From: Paraflavitalea sp. CAU 1676
GTDB taxonomy: Bacteria > Bacteroidota > Bacteroidia > Chitinophagales > Chitinophagaceae
Direction of reading: 5' to 3'
DNA length: 64,000 bases
Assembly: GCF_029223285.1 (NCBI RefSeq)
Contig: NZ_JARHUJ010000012.1
Location: 1-64,000 of the forward strand
Position numbers and translations under genes: made by a program. Below, piece by piece: positions 25,975 through 34,925 of this stretch; the first letter of the stretch is position 1; each line of letters begins with the position of its first letter. Below the pieces are notes generated by a model, which did not search any database, had not been told where the DNA came from, and saw nothing but the letters and a program-made list of their open reading frames with translations.

Positions 25975-26702
25975 GGTGTTTTTTTTGCGATGATGCCGGC
26001 AAAATTGTACCACTTGAAAAATACCTCGCATTTACGGAAACCGGCTCTTTCCAATAAGGCTATATTCTCACTCACTTTATAGGGGATGAGTACGTTTTCA
26101 AGTGCCTCCCTTTTTTGAGCATTCTCCATGTCACTATAATGATGCCTTCTTTTCATCGCATAATAAAAGTCGATAAAGTCGCGGTTGAAATTGCTGTCCT
26201 CTGCCAGCACCTTTTCAACAATTATGATTACACCATCGGTAATCATGCCGTCGAATACCTGTTTCAACAAACGTTCCCGGTTAATGGGCCTAACAAACTG
26301 GAGTGTGAGACATAGTATGACTACAGAAGCCTGGTCAACCAGGACGGAGTGGTTCAGGTCTGCTACCTGGAGGGTATACTCATGATGGAAGGCTGCCTGC
26401 TGGAGTTTTGTGCGGCATTTATCGAGCATGGCCTGGGAATCGTCTATGCCTATAAAATGAACTTCCTGCCGGACTGCCTTCTCTGCCTGGATCATGGAGG
26501 TGCCGGTAGCGCATCCGAGGTCATAAATAAAGGTATGTTCCTGGGCGTGTTTGGCTGCCAGTTCTCCGATCATCCTTTGGATCTCTCCATATAAAGGAAC
26601 GGAACGGTTAACCATGTCGTCAAAAACGCCGGCAACGGTAGGGGTAAACTGAAAATCGAACGGTTTAGGGACATGTACTTTGAAATACTCGTCCTTGTCC
26701 AT
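25971..26702 (-). CDS. cmoA: CmoA-like carboxy-S-adenosylmethionine synthase
   Basis: A 243-residue class I methyltransferase-fold protein that aligns with E. coli CmoA by eye along its whole length: VFDDMVNRSVPLYGEIQRMIG, YDLGCATGTS (motif I, about 60-69), IGIDDSQAMLDKC, LTLQFVRP, and QKREALENVL. Arg198 in the last motif corresponds to the Arg that, from memory, binds the carboxylate of carboxy-SAM in E. coli CmoA (Arg199). CmoA makes carboxy-SAM from SAM and prephenate. Its usual partner CmoB is absent here; the coupled partner is a membrane methyltransferase. Confidence 0.88.
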   Translation of the reverse strand: MDKDEYFKVHVPKPFDFQFTPTVAGVFDDMVNRSVPLYGEIQRMIGELAAKHAQEHTFIYDLGCATGTSMIQAEKAVRQEVHFIGIDDSQAMLDKCRTKLQQAAFHHEYTLQVADLNHSVLVDQASVVILCLTLQFVRPINRERLLKQVFDGMITDGVIIIVEKVLAEDSNFNRDFIDFYYAMKRRHHYSDMENAQKREALENVLIPYKVSENIALLERAGFRKCEVFFKWYNFAGIIAKKTP

Positions 26703-26756
26703 AAGTGTCGGTAATGTTTGTTAGGTCTGTAGAGCAGTATACGACCCATTTCTAAA

Positions 26757-26771
26757 GAAATTCTGAATTTC
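26757..26771. promoter_or_regulatory. Short perfect inverted repeat upstream of cmoA
   Basis: GAAATTC and GAATTTC flank a single T, about 55 bp upstream of the cmoA start. It could be an operator or a small hairpin. AT-rich palindromes of this length can arise by chance. Confidence 0.3.
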
Positions 26772-26865
26772 CGGAGCTAAGTGGCTTTTATGAGTATTAT
26801 TTGGGCAACTGTGTGTAATCCTCTACATACTGGGGGTAGTACGTGTTGGTGAACAGGGGGGGCGG

Positions 26866-27591
26866 CTATAGAAAGTTCCTTTGCCGGATAGCCAGAAAAA
26901 ATGCCTCTCTGTAAACCTCCCCGATGGGAATACCTTTCCTTTGTATGAACAGTTGTCCTTTTTCAATTGAACTAATCTTGTCAAAAGCTACTAAATAGGA
27001 TTTGTGCACCCTGATAAATCGGCCGGGCGGAAGGGATTCTTCCGTTTTTTTGAATGTTTGAAGGGTAATGATTTTTCCATGCTGGGTATGAATGGCAATG
27101 TACTCCCGGAGTCCTTCAATATACAGTATGTCATCAATTGCAACCTGTACTATTTTCTGTCCGGTTTTTACGAATATCGTTTGTGGACTGAAGTCAACCT
27201 TCTTGACGGGTATCTCAATTCGTGTCTCCGGTGCGATCAATTCTTTCGCTTTACCTATCGATTGTAAGAATCGTTCGAAAGAAACCGGCTTTAGCAGATA
27301 GTCAACGGCATCCAACTCAAACCCGTTCAACGCATATTGGGGGTAGGCTGTGGTGAAGATCACTTTACAACGGTTTTTCAGCAATTGGGAAAGCTGCAAG
27401 CCATTGATCTCTGTCATCTGAATATCCAGGAAGGCGAGATCAACGTGGTCTTTCGTAACAACAGACAGTGCCTCGATAGGACTTGAGTAGGTGCCGACGA
27501 GTTTCAGGAACGGTGTTTTTCTGATATAGTCTTCCATCAGTTCCAGGGGGAGCGGCTCATCGTCAACGACTATACATCTAATAATATCCAT
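26866..27591 (-). CDS. LytTR-family response regulator
   Basis: A 241-residue regulator. The N-terminal receiver domain has acidic residues D10/D11, the phosphoacceptor D56 (LAFLDIQMTEINGLQ) and a conserved Lys in YLLKPVSFERF. The C-terminal LytTR DNA-binding domain (about 140-241) shows IFVKTGQKIVQVAIDDILYIEG and FIRVHKSYLVAFDKI. It follows the sensor kinase by one base. Such regulators bind direct repeats and often control adjacent exporters; an ABC transporter operon lies just upstream in the opposite direction. Confidence 0.94.
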   Translation of the reverse strand: MDIIRCIVVDDEPLPLELMEDYIRKTPFLKLVGTYSSPIEALSVVTKDHVDLAFLDIQMTEINGLQLSQLLKNRCKVIFTTAYPQYALNGFELDAVDYLLKPVSFERFLQSIGKAKELIAPETRIEIPVKKVDFSPQTIFVKTGQKIVQVAIDDILYIEGLREYIAIHTQHGKIITLQTFKKTEESLPPGRFIRVHKSYLVAFDKISSIEKGQLFIQRKGIPIGEVYREAFFLAIRQRNFL

Positions 27592-27592
27592 C

Positions 27593-28594
27593 TTAAAGGA
27601 GTTGCAGTATTAATTGAACGCTGTAGTGATCGGCTTGTTTTTCAATATTTACCCCTGGCGATCCCGGGTACAGGATATTGATACGACGTTTTACATTGGC
27701 CAGTCCGACCCCATGGCCTCCATCTTTAACATGGCTGTTCATCCTGTTGCTGGTGAATAAATGCAGCCTGCCTTCGGCTATTGTTAACCGGATCAAAGCC
27801 GGATCGGTTTTGTCGTTGATCACTCCGTGTTTGAAGATGTTCTCGACAAACGGGATCAGTAGCATGGGTGGGAGCAGGTATTTCTCCGGATTTCCGGTAA
27901 TGGTGAAATCCAGCGCCATGCTTCCTTTTACCCGCAGTTGTTCAAGGGCTATCAACTGCGCGATATAATCGAGTTCTTTTTGCAGGGGAACCTTTTCCGA
28001 ATTGCTTTCATATAGCATGTATTGCATCATGCCGGATAGTTTCATGACCGCATCGGCTGTTTTTTCGGAGCGTTGGTAGGCAAGGGTGTAGATATTGTTG
28101 AGGGTATTAAACAAAAAGTGCGGGTTGATTTGAGAACGTAAAAAAGAAAGTTCGGTTTTGAGATGTTGGTTTTCTTTTTGCTCGCTCAGCCGTTCATGCC
28201 GGAACCAATCGACTGTAAACCGGTAGAGGGTGCTGGCCAGCAGAAAAATTCCACAGAAAATAAGGCTTCGTGTAAAGGTGTTGAGGATGATCAGCCGGGG
28301 ACGCTGGTACTGATATGCGTTAAAAAGATAGTTGACCAGCAAAAAGAGCAAGGTGTACAACGCAATGAGCGCCAGCCAGGCCAATAACAAGGAGACGATG
28401 CGCTTATTACGGGCCCACAATGGAATAATAATGATCAGATTGATATAGAAAGTTCCGAGGTAAAGGAGATAGGCTGTTGCCACATACGGTACGGGTTGTG
28501 TAACCCCGAATTTTATTAACGGTGTCAGCAGGAGCGCCATGGTGAGCGTCCAGCAGAAGATATGACCGATGATAAAGCTTTGCCGGGGTGTCAT
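27593..28594 (-). CDS. LytS/YehU-type sensor histidine kinase
   Basis: A 333-residue kinase with four N-terminal transmembrane segments (within about 8-135) and no large extracellular domain. The histidine box is LRSQINPHFLFNTLNNIYTLA (phospho-His in NPHF, about 158). A degenerate ATPase region follows (LPPMLLIPFVENIFKHGV, GGHGVGLANVKRRI). This is the PF06580 type that pairs with LytTR regulators. It diverges from the ABC transporter operon; the intergenic region contains several hairpins. Confidence 0.93.
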   Translation of the reverse strand: MTPRQSFIIGHIFCWTLTMALLLTPLIKFGVTQPVPYVATAYLLYLGTFYINLIIIIPLWARNKRIVSLLLAWLALIALYTLLFLLVNYLFNAYQYQRPRLIILNTFTRSLIFCGIFLLASTLYRFTVDWFRHERLSEQKENQHLKTELSFLRSQINPHFLFNTLNNIYTLAYQRSEKTADAVMKLSGMMQYMLYESNSEKVPLQKELDYIAQLIALEQLRVKGSMALDFTITGNPEKYLLPPMLLIPFVENIFKHGVINDKTDPALIRLTIAEGRLHLFTSNRMNSHVKDGGHGVGLANVKRRINILYPGSPGVNIEKQADHYSVQLILQLL

Positions 28595-28619
28595 GCTTAA
28601 AATTAGTCAAAATATTAAG

Positions 28620-28649
28620 GGCTGCGCAGCCGGTTTCAACAAACCGGCT
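28620..28649. repeat. Adjacent palindrome and hairpin between kinase and ABC operon
   Basis: GGCTGCGCAGCC (28620-28631) is a perfect palindrome that overlaps the next hairpin, AGCCGGTTT-CAAC-AAACCGGCT (28628-28649). A third possible stem, AGGCC/GGCCT, follows near 28670-28690. They could be operators for the LytTR regulator's target genes or a structured leader of the ABC operon. Confidence 0.5.
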
Positions 28650-28789
28650 TGTAGACTCAACCAACAGGCCTGCAACGGGTCATGGCCTCATTTACCTGGT
28701 TTCGTATCCTTTGCCTCGGTGCTTGGTTGAAAAAGCTTGCAGGTGGTTTTCGCGATGCTCAATTTTACGGTTCAATAAATGCCTTGGCA

Positions 28790-29518
28790 ATGTATGCACC
28801 GATAGTTAGCATTCAACAATTATCTCATCATTTTGGCGCACAGACCGTGCTGGACAATATTTCACTGACTGTTCCTGCAGGTTGTATTTACGGTTTGCTG
28901 GGACCGAACGGCGCCGGTAAAACGACAACGCTACGTTTGCTGCTAGGTTTGATCCGACGGCAAAGTGGCCATGTGCATCTGTTTGGCCAGGATATTTCCC
29001 ATAACCGGCTTCCGCTATTGCGGCAAACGGGTTCGCTGATCGAGCATCCCTCTCTTTATCTTCATCTTACGGCCCGGGAAAATCTTGAGATTTACCGGCT
29101 TGCGTATCAATGTGAGAAAAAGCGAATCGGGGAAGTACTGGATACGGTGCAGCTGGTTGATGCTGGTAAGAAGAAGGTAAAGCGTTTTTCACTGGGTATG
29201 CGTCAGCGGCTGGCTATTGCCATTGCGCTCTTACCGGACCCTCCTTTGTTAATACTGGATGAGCCATCGAATGGGCTTGATCCTATTGGTATGCTGGAAA
29301 TGCGCAATCTTTTGCTGAAGCTCCATGCCCACCATGCCAAAACCGTGATCGTTTCGAGCCACCTGTTGCCCGAGGTGGAGAAGATCGCAACCAGGCTGGC
29401 GATCATACACCAGGGAAAGGTATTGTTTGAAGGCAGTTTGCCCGAACTGCACGAGCTCAATCAAGGACATGCCGATCTTGAAAGCCTATTTATGGACATC
29501 ATCGTTAAACATATATGA
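28790..29518 (+). CDS. ABC transporter ATP-binding protein
   Basis: A 242-residue ATPase starting at ATG 28790; the longer frame adds 36 unrelated residues. Walker A is GPNGAGKTTTLRLLLG (about 38-53), the signature is FSLGMRQRLAIAIAL, and Walker B is LLILDEPSNGLDP. The sequence type is that of lantibiotic-immunity/bacitracin exporters (BcrA-like). It overlaps the permease gene by 4 bp. Divergent from a LytTR/LytS pair, which probably regulates it. Confidence 0.94.
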   Translation: MYAPIVSIQQLSHHFGAQTVLDNISLTVPAGCIYGLLGPNGAGKTTTLRLLLGLIRRQSGHVHLFGQDISHNRLPLLRQTGSLIEHPSLYLHLTARENLEIYRLAYQCEKKRIGEVLDTVQLVDAGKKKVKRFSLGMRQRLAIAIALLPDPPLLILDEPSNGLDPIGMLEMRNLLLKLHAHHAKTVIVSSHLLPEVEKIATRLAIIHQGKVLFEGSLPELHELNQGHADLESLFMDIIVKHI

Positions 29519-30291
29519 ACCTGACATTTTTATATAACACGAAAGCTGAACTCCTCAAAACGAGAAGGACATCCATAGCCTGGCTGACGGTGCTGGCGGC
29601 GGCATTTATGCCTGCCATCAATTGTGTGATCCTTTTGAACCGGCCGGATATCTTTGGCTCCAAGCTGACTGTAGTACCCTGGACGGTGTTTCTCCATATG
29701 TGCTGGAAAAACACGGCGGCCATTTTATTGCCGTTGTATGTGATACTGCTGAACAATGCCATTGCGCAGATCGAGTTCCGTAACCATGGCTGGAAGCAGG
29801 TGTATGCCCTGCCGCGCCGGTATGCTGATATATTCTTTTCGAAGTTCCTGGTAGTCGTGGTATTCCTTTTTTTATTTATGATCCTTTCAAACGTTTTTGT
29901 TCTTGCCTCGGGGTATATCGCCGGATGGCTCAATCCTGTTTATCTTTTTTCGACGCATGCAGTTCCGGTTGGCAATATACTTTGGCTTAGCGGGCGTATC
30001 GGCCTTGGTGTACTTGGTGTATTGGCGATCCAGTATTGGCTTAGTATCCGGTTCAGTAACTACATCATTCCGCTGGCTACGGGTATTGGGTTGCTGGTAG
30101 CAGGATTGGTGTTGATGGATTGGGATAAGATCATTTACTTTCCTTATGTGTATTCGATCTTTCTGTTCTTTTCGGATGCACCGGACAGGGCCGGAACTTT
30201 GATGCCCCTGGTTACTTATGCTGTGATTGCTTTTATGATCTTTTTAGCCATAGGTTTTGCAGAGGTGTATCATCGCAGGGAAAAGGGGTGA
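29515..30291 (+). CDS. ABC-2-type transporter permease
   Basis: A 258-residue permease with about six hydrophobic segments, at roughly 20-40, 55-80, 105-128, 145-170, 177-200 and 225-248. It begins MNLTFLYNTKAELLKTRRTSIAWL, typical of BcrB/SpaE-like permeases. The start lies within the ATPase stop region (ATGA), so translation is coupled. The transported molecule is unknown: it could be a peptide antibiotic or an endogenous product. Confidence 0.88.
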   Translation: MNLTFLYNTKAELLKTRRTSIAWLTVLAAAFMPAINCVILLNRPDIFGSKLTVVPWTVFLHMCWKNTAAILLPLYVILLNNAIAQIEFRNHGWKQVYALPRRYADIFFSKFLVVVVFLFLFMILSNVFVLASGYIAGWLNPVYLFSTHAVPVGNILWLSGRIGLGVLGVLAIQYWLSIRFSNYIIPLATGIGLLVAGLVLMDWDKIIYFPYVYSIFLFFSDAPDRAGTLMPLVTYAVIAFMIFLAIGFAEVYHRREKG

Positions 30292-30413
30292 ATCACGTGC
30301 GATTGTATGGCAAAAGTGACCCGCCGGTGTAATACTTACACTCAATTTACCGTCATTTCACTGTTGTCATCCGCCTGGGGCTGGTTGTAATTTCAGCGAT
30401 CAACCTTATAGTC

Positions 30414-32678
30414 ATGGAAAGTATAATGATCACTCCCATTTCTCCCGAATTGTTAACTGCCGAGCCAGGCATTCCAATGCCACCGGAATTAGAACTAACA
30501 GACCGCATCAGTCCGCAAGCGGAATTGCCAACGCCTATGAGCGCAGCGGAATTGAATGAAAGGGTACATCTCTCACTGGATTGGATCGGTGGGCATGGTA
30601 CCACTTTCAGCGGCACTTTGCCAGCTAGTGTTTCTCACCGGCAATTTCAAACTGTACCAACGTACGACCAGGATAGCCGCGGCACCTGCTGGGCCTTTGC
30701 GGGCTGTTCGGCACTGGAAGCTGCTTATGCCCGGAAGGGCGTACACGAAAAACTTTCAGAACATTACCTGGTATCACTTGTAAGAGCCTGGAGCAATCAG
30801 CAGGGGCCTCCAAGAACATCGCTGGTTGGGTTTCAGGGATCTGCCGATGTTATTCACCACCTTAGTCATATATCGGTTCCCCTTAGCCGGCATGTACCTT
30901 ATATTGATGCGGCACCCTTACAGGTTCTTGCTAATTCAATTCCTCAAACAGGTGGGGTGTTGACGCCAACACATGGATCTGGTACGCAAAGGCAATCTGA
31001 CTGGTTCGAATTCGATCTGCGCAATGTTCCGTTGATGGGCCGGTGGTTTGCTCAATATGGGGTAGCCAATTTCGGTATTCTGCGAAACTATTCCAATGAT
31101 GACCTCAAAAGAACGCTGGCTGCCGGTTACGACGTAGTGGTCGATACGCCGGGACACACTTTTTTGATCTATGGATATGATGACAACAGGCGTGTTTTCC
31201 TGATCAAGAATTCGCAGACTGTAAACAGCCCGTTTGAGACCATCCAATATGAGAATGAAACCAGGTTCCCTTTATCACGTGGTGCGGCCTATTACATTAC
31301 AGAAACAAGGCCGGTAGGCACCCAATGGGAGGCCATGTGGGTGGGACGTTGGGAAACCGATCATGATGGTTGGCGGGGCGTATTGTCCATCCGTTGTTTT
31401 ACGAACCTGATGGTGGAAGCGTCCGGTACGGATGCCGGACGTCAGATAGACCTGGGTACCTGGTATGGCGAGGATGGCCGTGAGTTGAATGTGCATGGCC
31501 ATTATGCCGAAGGTGGCCGGGGACTTATTTGCCAGATCGGTGGTCAGCCATTTGAGCTCTATCTCCACGCCCGCGATCCCTACCGTGCGGCGGGCAGGTG
31601 TTGGTGGAATAATAAGCCATTTGGTGTGGTGCTCTCACGTGGCAACATAACCGGCGCCGGTTCCGGCTTTAGCCGGGCAGAAACGGAAGGCATTTGGGAC
31701 CTGGTGCACGATGGATGGAGAGGACAGTTAAGGATCGGCGTTGACCCCTGGTATGTGCAGGCGTCGGACGGTATTATGCGCAGGGCCTGGATGGATGCTC
31801 CAGCTGTTCCCCATGTCGTGAACACCCATATAGATTTTGGTGCCGGAAATACGAATCAACGATTTGAGCTGGCCGTTCATACCCGGGAAGATGGTCTTTT
31901 AGGAGGTATCACCTGGTGGAACAACAAGCCTTTCCCAGTGGAAGGCAGGATGGCACAAAACATATACGCCATTACGCGGCAGGGTACGCTGAACTGGTAC
32001 CGTAATGTAGGTAGAGCGTGGCTGGATGGTAACTGGGAGGGGCCGAAGCCAGTTGGAGAAGGCTGGCAGCATTTTAAACACGTATTTGGCGGCGGGGATG
32101 GTGTTGTCTATGCCGTTAACCAGGAAAACAACCTGGTATGGTATTTCCACGATGGGAGAAATAAGGGAATCTTTGATTGGCAGGGCGCCAAACCAGTCGG
32201 TTACAACTGGAGCGGATTTAACATGTTATTTGCCGGTGATGGCGGCGTGATCTATGGTATTAAACCCAACGGAGAATTGGTTTGGTACCGGCATCACGGC
32301 CGGCGTGACGGTACTTTTAACTGGAGTGGCCCACTTACGGTAGGCTATGGCTGGACCAGCTTTCGTACCGTTTCGGCTGGGCCGGATGGTTGCCTGTACG
32401 GGTTGTTGCCCAATGGTGACCTTCTCTGGTACCGGCATTATGGTTACGATCATGGATTTCCCATTTGGCATGGCCCGATTAAAGTGAACAGTGGCTGGAA
32501 CCATATCGACCAGTTCTGGTGCGTCGGCAATGGCTTTATATACGGCCGCGGCACAAATGGTGTGCTGTTTTTGTGGCGGCACCATGGATTTCTTACGGGG
32601 GAGCGCAGCTGGACGCGTATGCAGCCGGTGGGCCAGGGATGGAGCACTGATGCTGCCTTTAAGATCTTTACCACCTGA
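30414..32678 (+). CDS. Papain-like cysteine protease with tachylectin-like propeller
   Basis: A 754-residue modular protein with no signal peptide and a proline-rich start (about 1-45). Residues about 65-300 form a C1-type peptidase: Q86 and C92 in DQDSRGTCWAFAGCSALE, H248 in TPGHTFLIYGYDD and N266 in LIKNSQ. Two similar modules follow (about 305-410 and 425-510), each with HDGWRG near its start and WWNNKPF at its end. Residues about 515-750 are a five-bladed tachylectin-2-type propeller (GDGVVYAV, NLVWYFHDG, VGYGWTSF). It lies 122 bp after the ABC permease. Confidence 0.85.
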   Translation: MESIMITPISPELLTAEPGIPMPPELELTDRISPQAELPTPMSAAELNERVHLSLDWIGGHGTTFSGTLPASVSHRQFQTVPTYDQDSRGTCWAFAGCSALEAAYARKGVHEKLSEHYLVSLVRAWSNQQGPPRTSLVGFQGSADVIHHLSHISVPLSRHVPYIDAAPLQVLANSIPQTGGVLTPTHGSGTQRQSDWFEFDLRNVPLMGRWFAQYGVANFGILRNYSNDDLKRTLAAGYDVVVDTPGHTFLIYGYDDNRRVFLIKNSQTVNSPFETIQYENETRFPLSRGAAYYITETRPVGTQWEAMWVGRWETDHDGWRGVLSIRCFTNLMVEASGTDAGRQIDLGTWYGEDGRELNVHGHYAEGGRGLICQIGGQPFELYLHARDPYRAAGRCWWNNKPFGVVLSRGNITGAGSGFSRAETEGIWDLVHDGWRGQLRIGVDPWYVQASDGIMRRAWMDAPAVPHVVNTHIDFGAGNTNQRFELAVHTREDGLLGGITWWNNKPFPVEGRMAQNIYAITRQGTLNWYRNVGRAWLDGNWEGPKPVGEGWQHFKHVFGGGDGVVYAVNQENNLVWYFHDGRNKGIFDWQGAKPVGYNWSGFNMLFAGDGGVIYGIKPNGELVWYRHHGRRDGTFNWSGPLTVGYGWTSFRTVSAGPDGCLYGLLPNGDLLWYRHYGYDHGFPIWHGPIKVNSGWNHIDQFWCVGNGFIYGRGTNGVLFLWRHHGFLTGERSWTRMQPVGQGWSTDAAFKIFTT

Positions 32679-32798
32679 TAAAAGCGCTACCGATGAATGG
32701 CCGGTTTTCGACACAGATTTACCTAAACGGGCAGGTTTTTTTGTTCAAAATGGTGGCGTTGGCGGCTTGGTGGTGTCTTGCTGGCAGGGATAGGCATC

Positions 32799-33602
32799 AT
32801 GCACAAGTTATTACCCATCATTTTGTTGTTATCGCTAAGAGCGCCAGCCGTAATGGCGCAGGCCGATGAGCCGCCGTACACGTTTGGATTTGTTCCGGCA
32901 TCGATTGCTGAAGTAGACCTTTCATTCAATTTATACAAAAAATGGCATTTGAGCGGCCAGACAGATGTGCAGGTGGTGACCCAGGGCTCCTATACAGAAC
33001 ACAATCCATTTGCGTATGTACAGCGATTTGTGGTGCGACCGTGGATCATTTACTCCGGCCTGGAACGGGTGAAGATCTATCTCGGCTATGCACGCAATCA
33101 AAAGTACGCGGTCGATAAAGCCGGCAACTACGAAACGCTGGAACGCCGGTTGATCGTGATGGGCGCTTATTCGCAAAATATGCCCAAAGGGACCATGTTT
33201 GAACAGGTTCGTTTTGAAGTGAAATTTTTCGACGATAGAAACGGCGTTGCCCGGACCGTTCCGCGCCTCCGGGCCCGGTATGGCATTAATCATTACCTTA
33301 AGCAAAAGAAGGAAAGGCCTTTCTTCATTGCGCCCAATATGTCTTACTACGCCGAACTGATGCTGAAGTTTCCCTCCAAAGAATATGCAAAGGAACGCTT
33401 CGATATATTCCGTCAGTCGGTTTACTACAGCGCCGGCATTACCCAAAACTTTCACATCATGGCGGGCGTCATAGCGCAAATGCAGCTGCGTACCAATGGT
33501 AAGCAGTTTGATATCTATTACGGACCGATCATGGCGCTGAAATACAATTTTCATCACAAAGGGCGGGAGACCTTCGATCATGTGGATGGCGGGGCCGACT
33601 AG
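32799..33602 (+). CDS. DUF2490-type outer-membrane protein
   Basis: A 267-residue protein with a signal peptide (MHKLLPIILLLSLRAPAVMAQ). The mature sequence begins FGFVPASIAEVDLSFNLYKKWHLSGQTDVQVV and alternates hydrophobic strands to the end (LRTNGKQFDIYYGPIMALKYNF), as expected for a beta-barrel. DUF2490 proteins are common in Bacteroidota and uncharacterised. It follows the protease gene in the same direction after 120 bp. Start chosen at ATG 32799. Confidence 0.75.
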   Translation: MHKLLPIILLLSLRAPAVMAQADEPPYTFGFVPASIAEVDLSFNLYKKWHLSGQTDVQVVTQGSYTEHNPFAYVQRFVVRPWIIYSGLERVKIYLGYARNQKYAVDKAGNYETLERRLIVMGAYSQNMPKGTMFEQVRFEVKFFDDRNGVARTVPRLRARYGINHYLKQKKERPFFIAPNMSYYAELMLKFPSKEYAKERFDIFRQSVYYSAGITQNFHIMAGVIAQMQLRTNGKQFDIYYGPIMALKYNFHHKGRETFDHVDGGAD

Positions 33603-33680
33603 ATGTTCAGGCAATGGCAGTGAGAACCCGACCACGGTTTTTGCATCCGGATGCGCATATCGTTTCACTGAATCTGCGGT

Positions 33681-34730
33681 TTAAGTAGTCCGCGACAAGA
33701 GAATATTGATCGCTTCCCATTCGTTTACCCTGTTAACCACCAGTTTGAGAATGGCGAGAAAGGGTATGAAAAGGATCATCCCCGAAATACCCCAAAGCAG
33801 ACCACCGGCTACGATCGCTACGAGGGTTGCCCAGGTACTTACGTTCAATTGCGCAGCCACTACTTTCGGGAAGATGAGGTTGGCTTCAAGATATTGAACC
33901 ACGGCAAAGATTGCAATCACCCCTATCGGGTACCATACGGAATCTTTGGTAAGCCAGGCAACCGATATCGGAAGCAATGCACTAACTATAATGCCTACGT
34001 AAGGTATAATGGTCATGATGGCCGTGAGCATGCCGAAGAGTATGGCATGTGGGATTCCTAACGCCAGGAGGCCGATACTGTTGAGTATGCCAACGATGAC
34101 ATAGACCTTTATCATACCTTTTATGAATCCATAATAAGTGTGGATCACTTCGTTCAGTAATTGAGGTAGTTGATCCTTATAGCTTTCTCCGGCAATGCTT
34201 TTCAGGAATGCCAGGAATGTACTCCTGTTGTATAAGAACAATGCAGCGTATACCGGGATCAGGAAAAATGAAATGATGGTGGTGGTTGTAGCACTTACGG
34301 AATTGCCAGCCAACCGGACGATATTTCCCTGGGCCCCTGCGATCGACTGCTGCCACCAGCTTTCCTGCTGATCGGTTGTAAGATGAAGTCGTGTGCCAAT
34401 GGCCTTGCGAAGGTCCTGCAAGGCGGGTGTAAGCTTGTCAAGCAGGTCGGGCAGGTCTTTGAGAAAGACATTCAATTGAAGTGCCAGCAGTGCCAGTAAT
34501 GCCAGGAACAATACGATCACCCCGCCAAGACTCACCCCGATGGCCAGGTTGCGGGGCCAGCCACGAATTTCCAGCTTTCTGCATACAGGATACAGGACGA
34601 TGGCTACCAACAAGCCATAACTCATCGGCACCAGCAACGGTTTGCCGAAATAGGCAACCACCAGCAACAGGATGATTCCCTGTAAGGTTAACCAGTTATT
34701 AGCTGTGACGAGTTTGGGTAAGCTACGCAT
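33681..34730 (-). CDS. AI-2E family transporter
   Basis: A 349-residue polytopic membrane protein with about seven to eight hydrophobic segments and a central soluble part (about 95-150). The late segments GILNSIGLLALGIPHAILFGMLTAIMTIIPYVG and GGLLWGISGMILFIPFLAILKL are typical of the family (written here in pieces of the protein at about 220-330). Members export signals, ions or other small molecules. The gene diverges from the universal stress protein gene, and the shared 195-bp region holds two CRP/FNR-like sites. Confidence 0.9.
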   Translation of the reverse strand: MRSLPKLVTANNWLTLQGIILLLVVAYFGKPLLVPMSYGLLVAIVLYPVCRKLEIRGWPRNLAIGVSLGGVIVLFLALLALLALQLNVFLKDLPDLLDKLTPALQDLRKAIGTRLHLTTDQQESWWQQSIAGAQGNIVRLAGNSVSATTTTIISFFLIPVYAALFLYNRSTFLAFLKSIAGESYKDQLPQLLNEVIHTYYGFIKGMIKVYVIVGILNSIGLLALGIPHAILFGMLTAIMTIIPYVGIIVSALLPISVAWLTKDSVWYPIGVIAIFAVVQYLEANLIFPKVVAAQLNVSTWATLVAIVAGGLLWGISGMILFIPFLAILKLVVNRVNEWEAINILLSRTT

Positions 34731-34784
34731 AGGCTGTTTCTTGTTAAAATTGACGGGTTGCCCTTTGCAGTCCCCGGGGCAGCC

Positions 34785-34859
34785 TGATACTATTCAAGGT
34801 ACATATCGCCCGGGCCTTTTGCGAAGAACCTGCATCAGGGTTGTGCATGATAGAGGTCA
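34785..34859. promoter_or_regulatory. Two CRP/FNR-like sites (TGA-N6-TCA) between AI-2E and stress-protein genes
   Basis: CCTGATACTATTCAAGG carries TGA-N6-TCA at 34785-34796. CATGATAGAGGTCATTA carries it at 34848-34859 and is part of a longer ATGA/TCAT palindrome. Both lie in the 195-bp divergent region. A third copy lies upstream of the baeRF-flavodoxin operon (40182-40193). Confidence 0.5.
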
Positions 34860-34925
34860 TTAAAGGAGAGGGAGCATATCATAGGCTTTTGCCTGGAGTA
34901 AGGGTAAATTTGAATAAAATGACCT

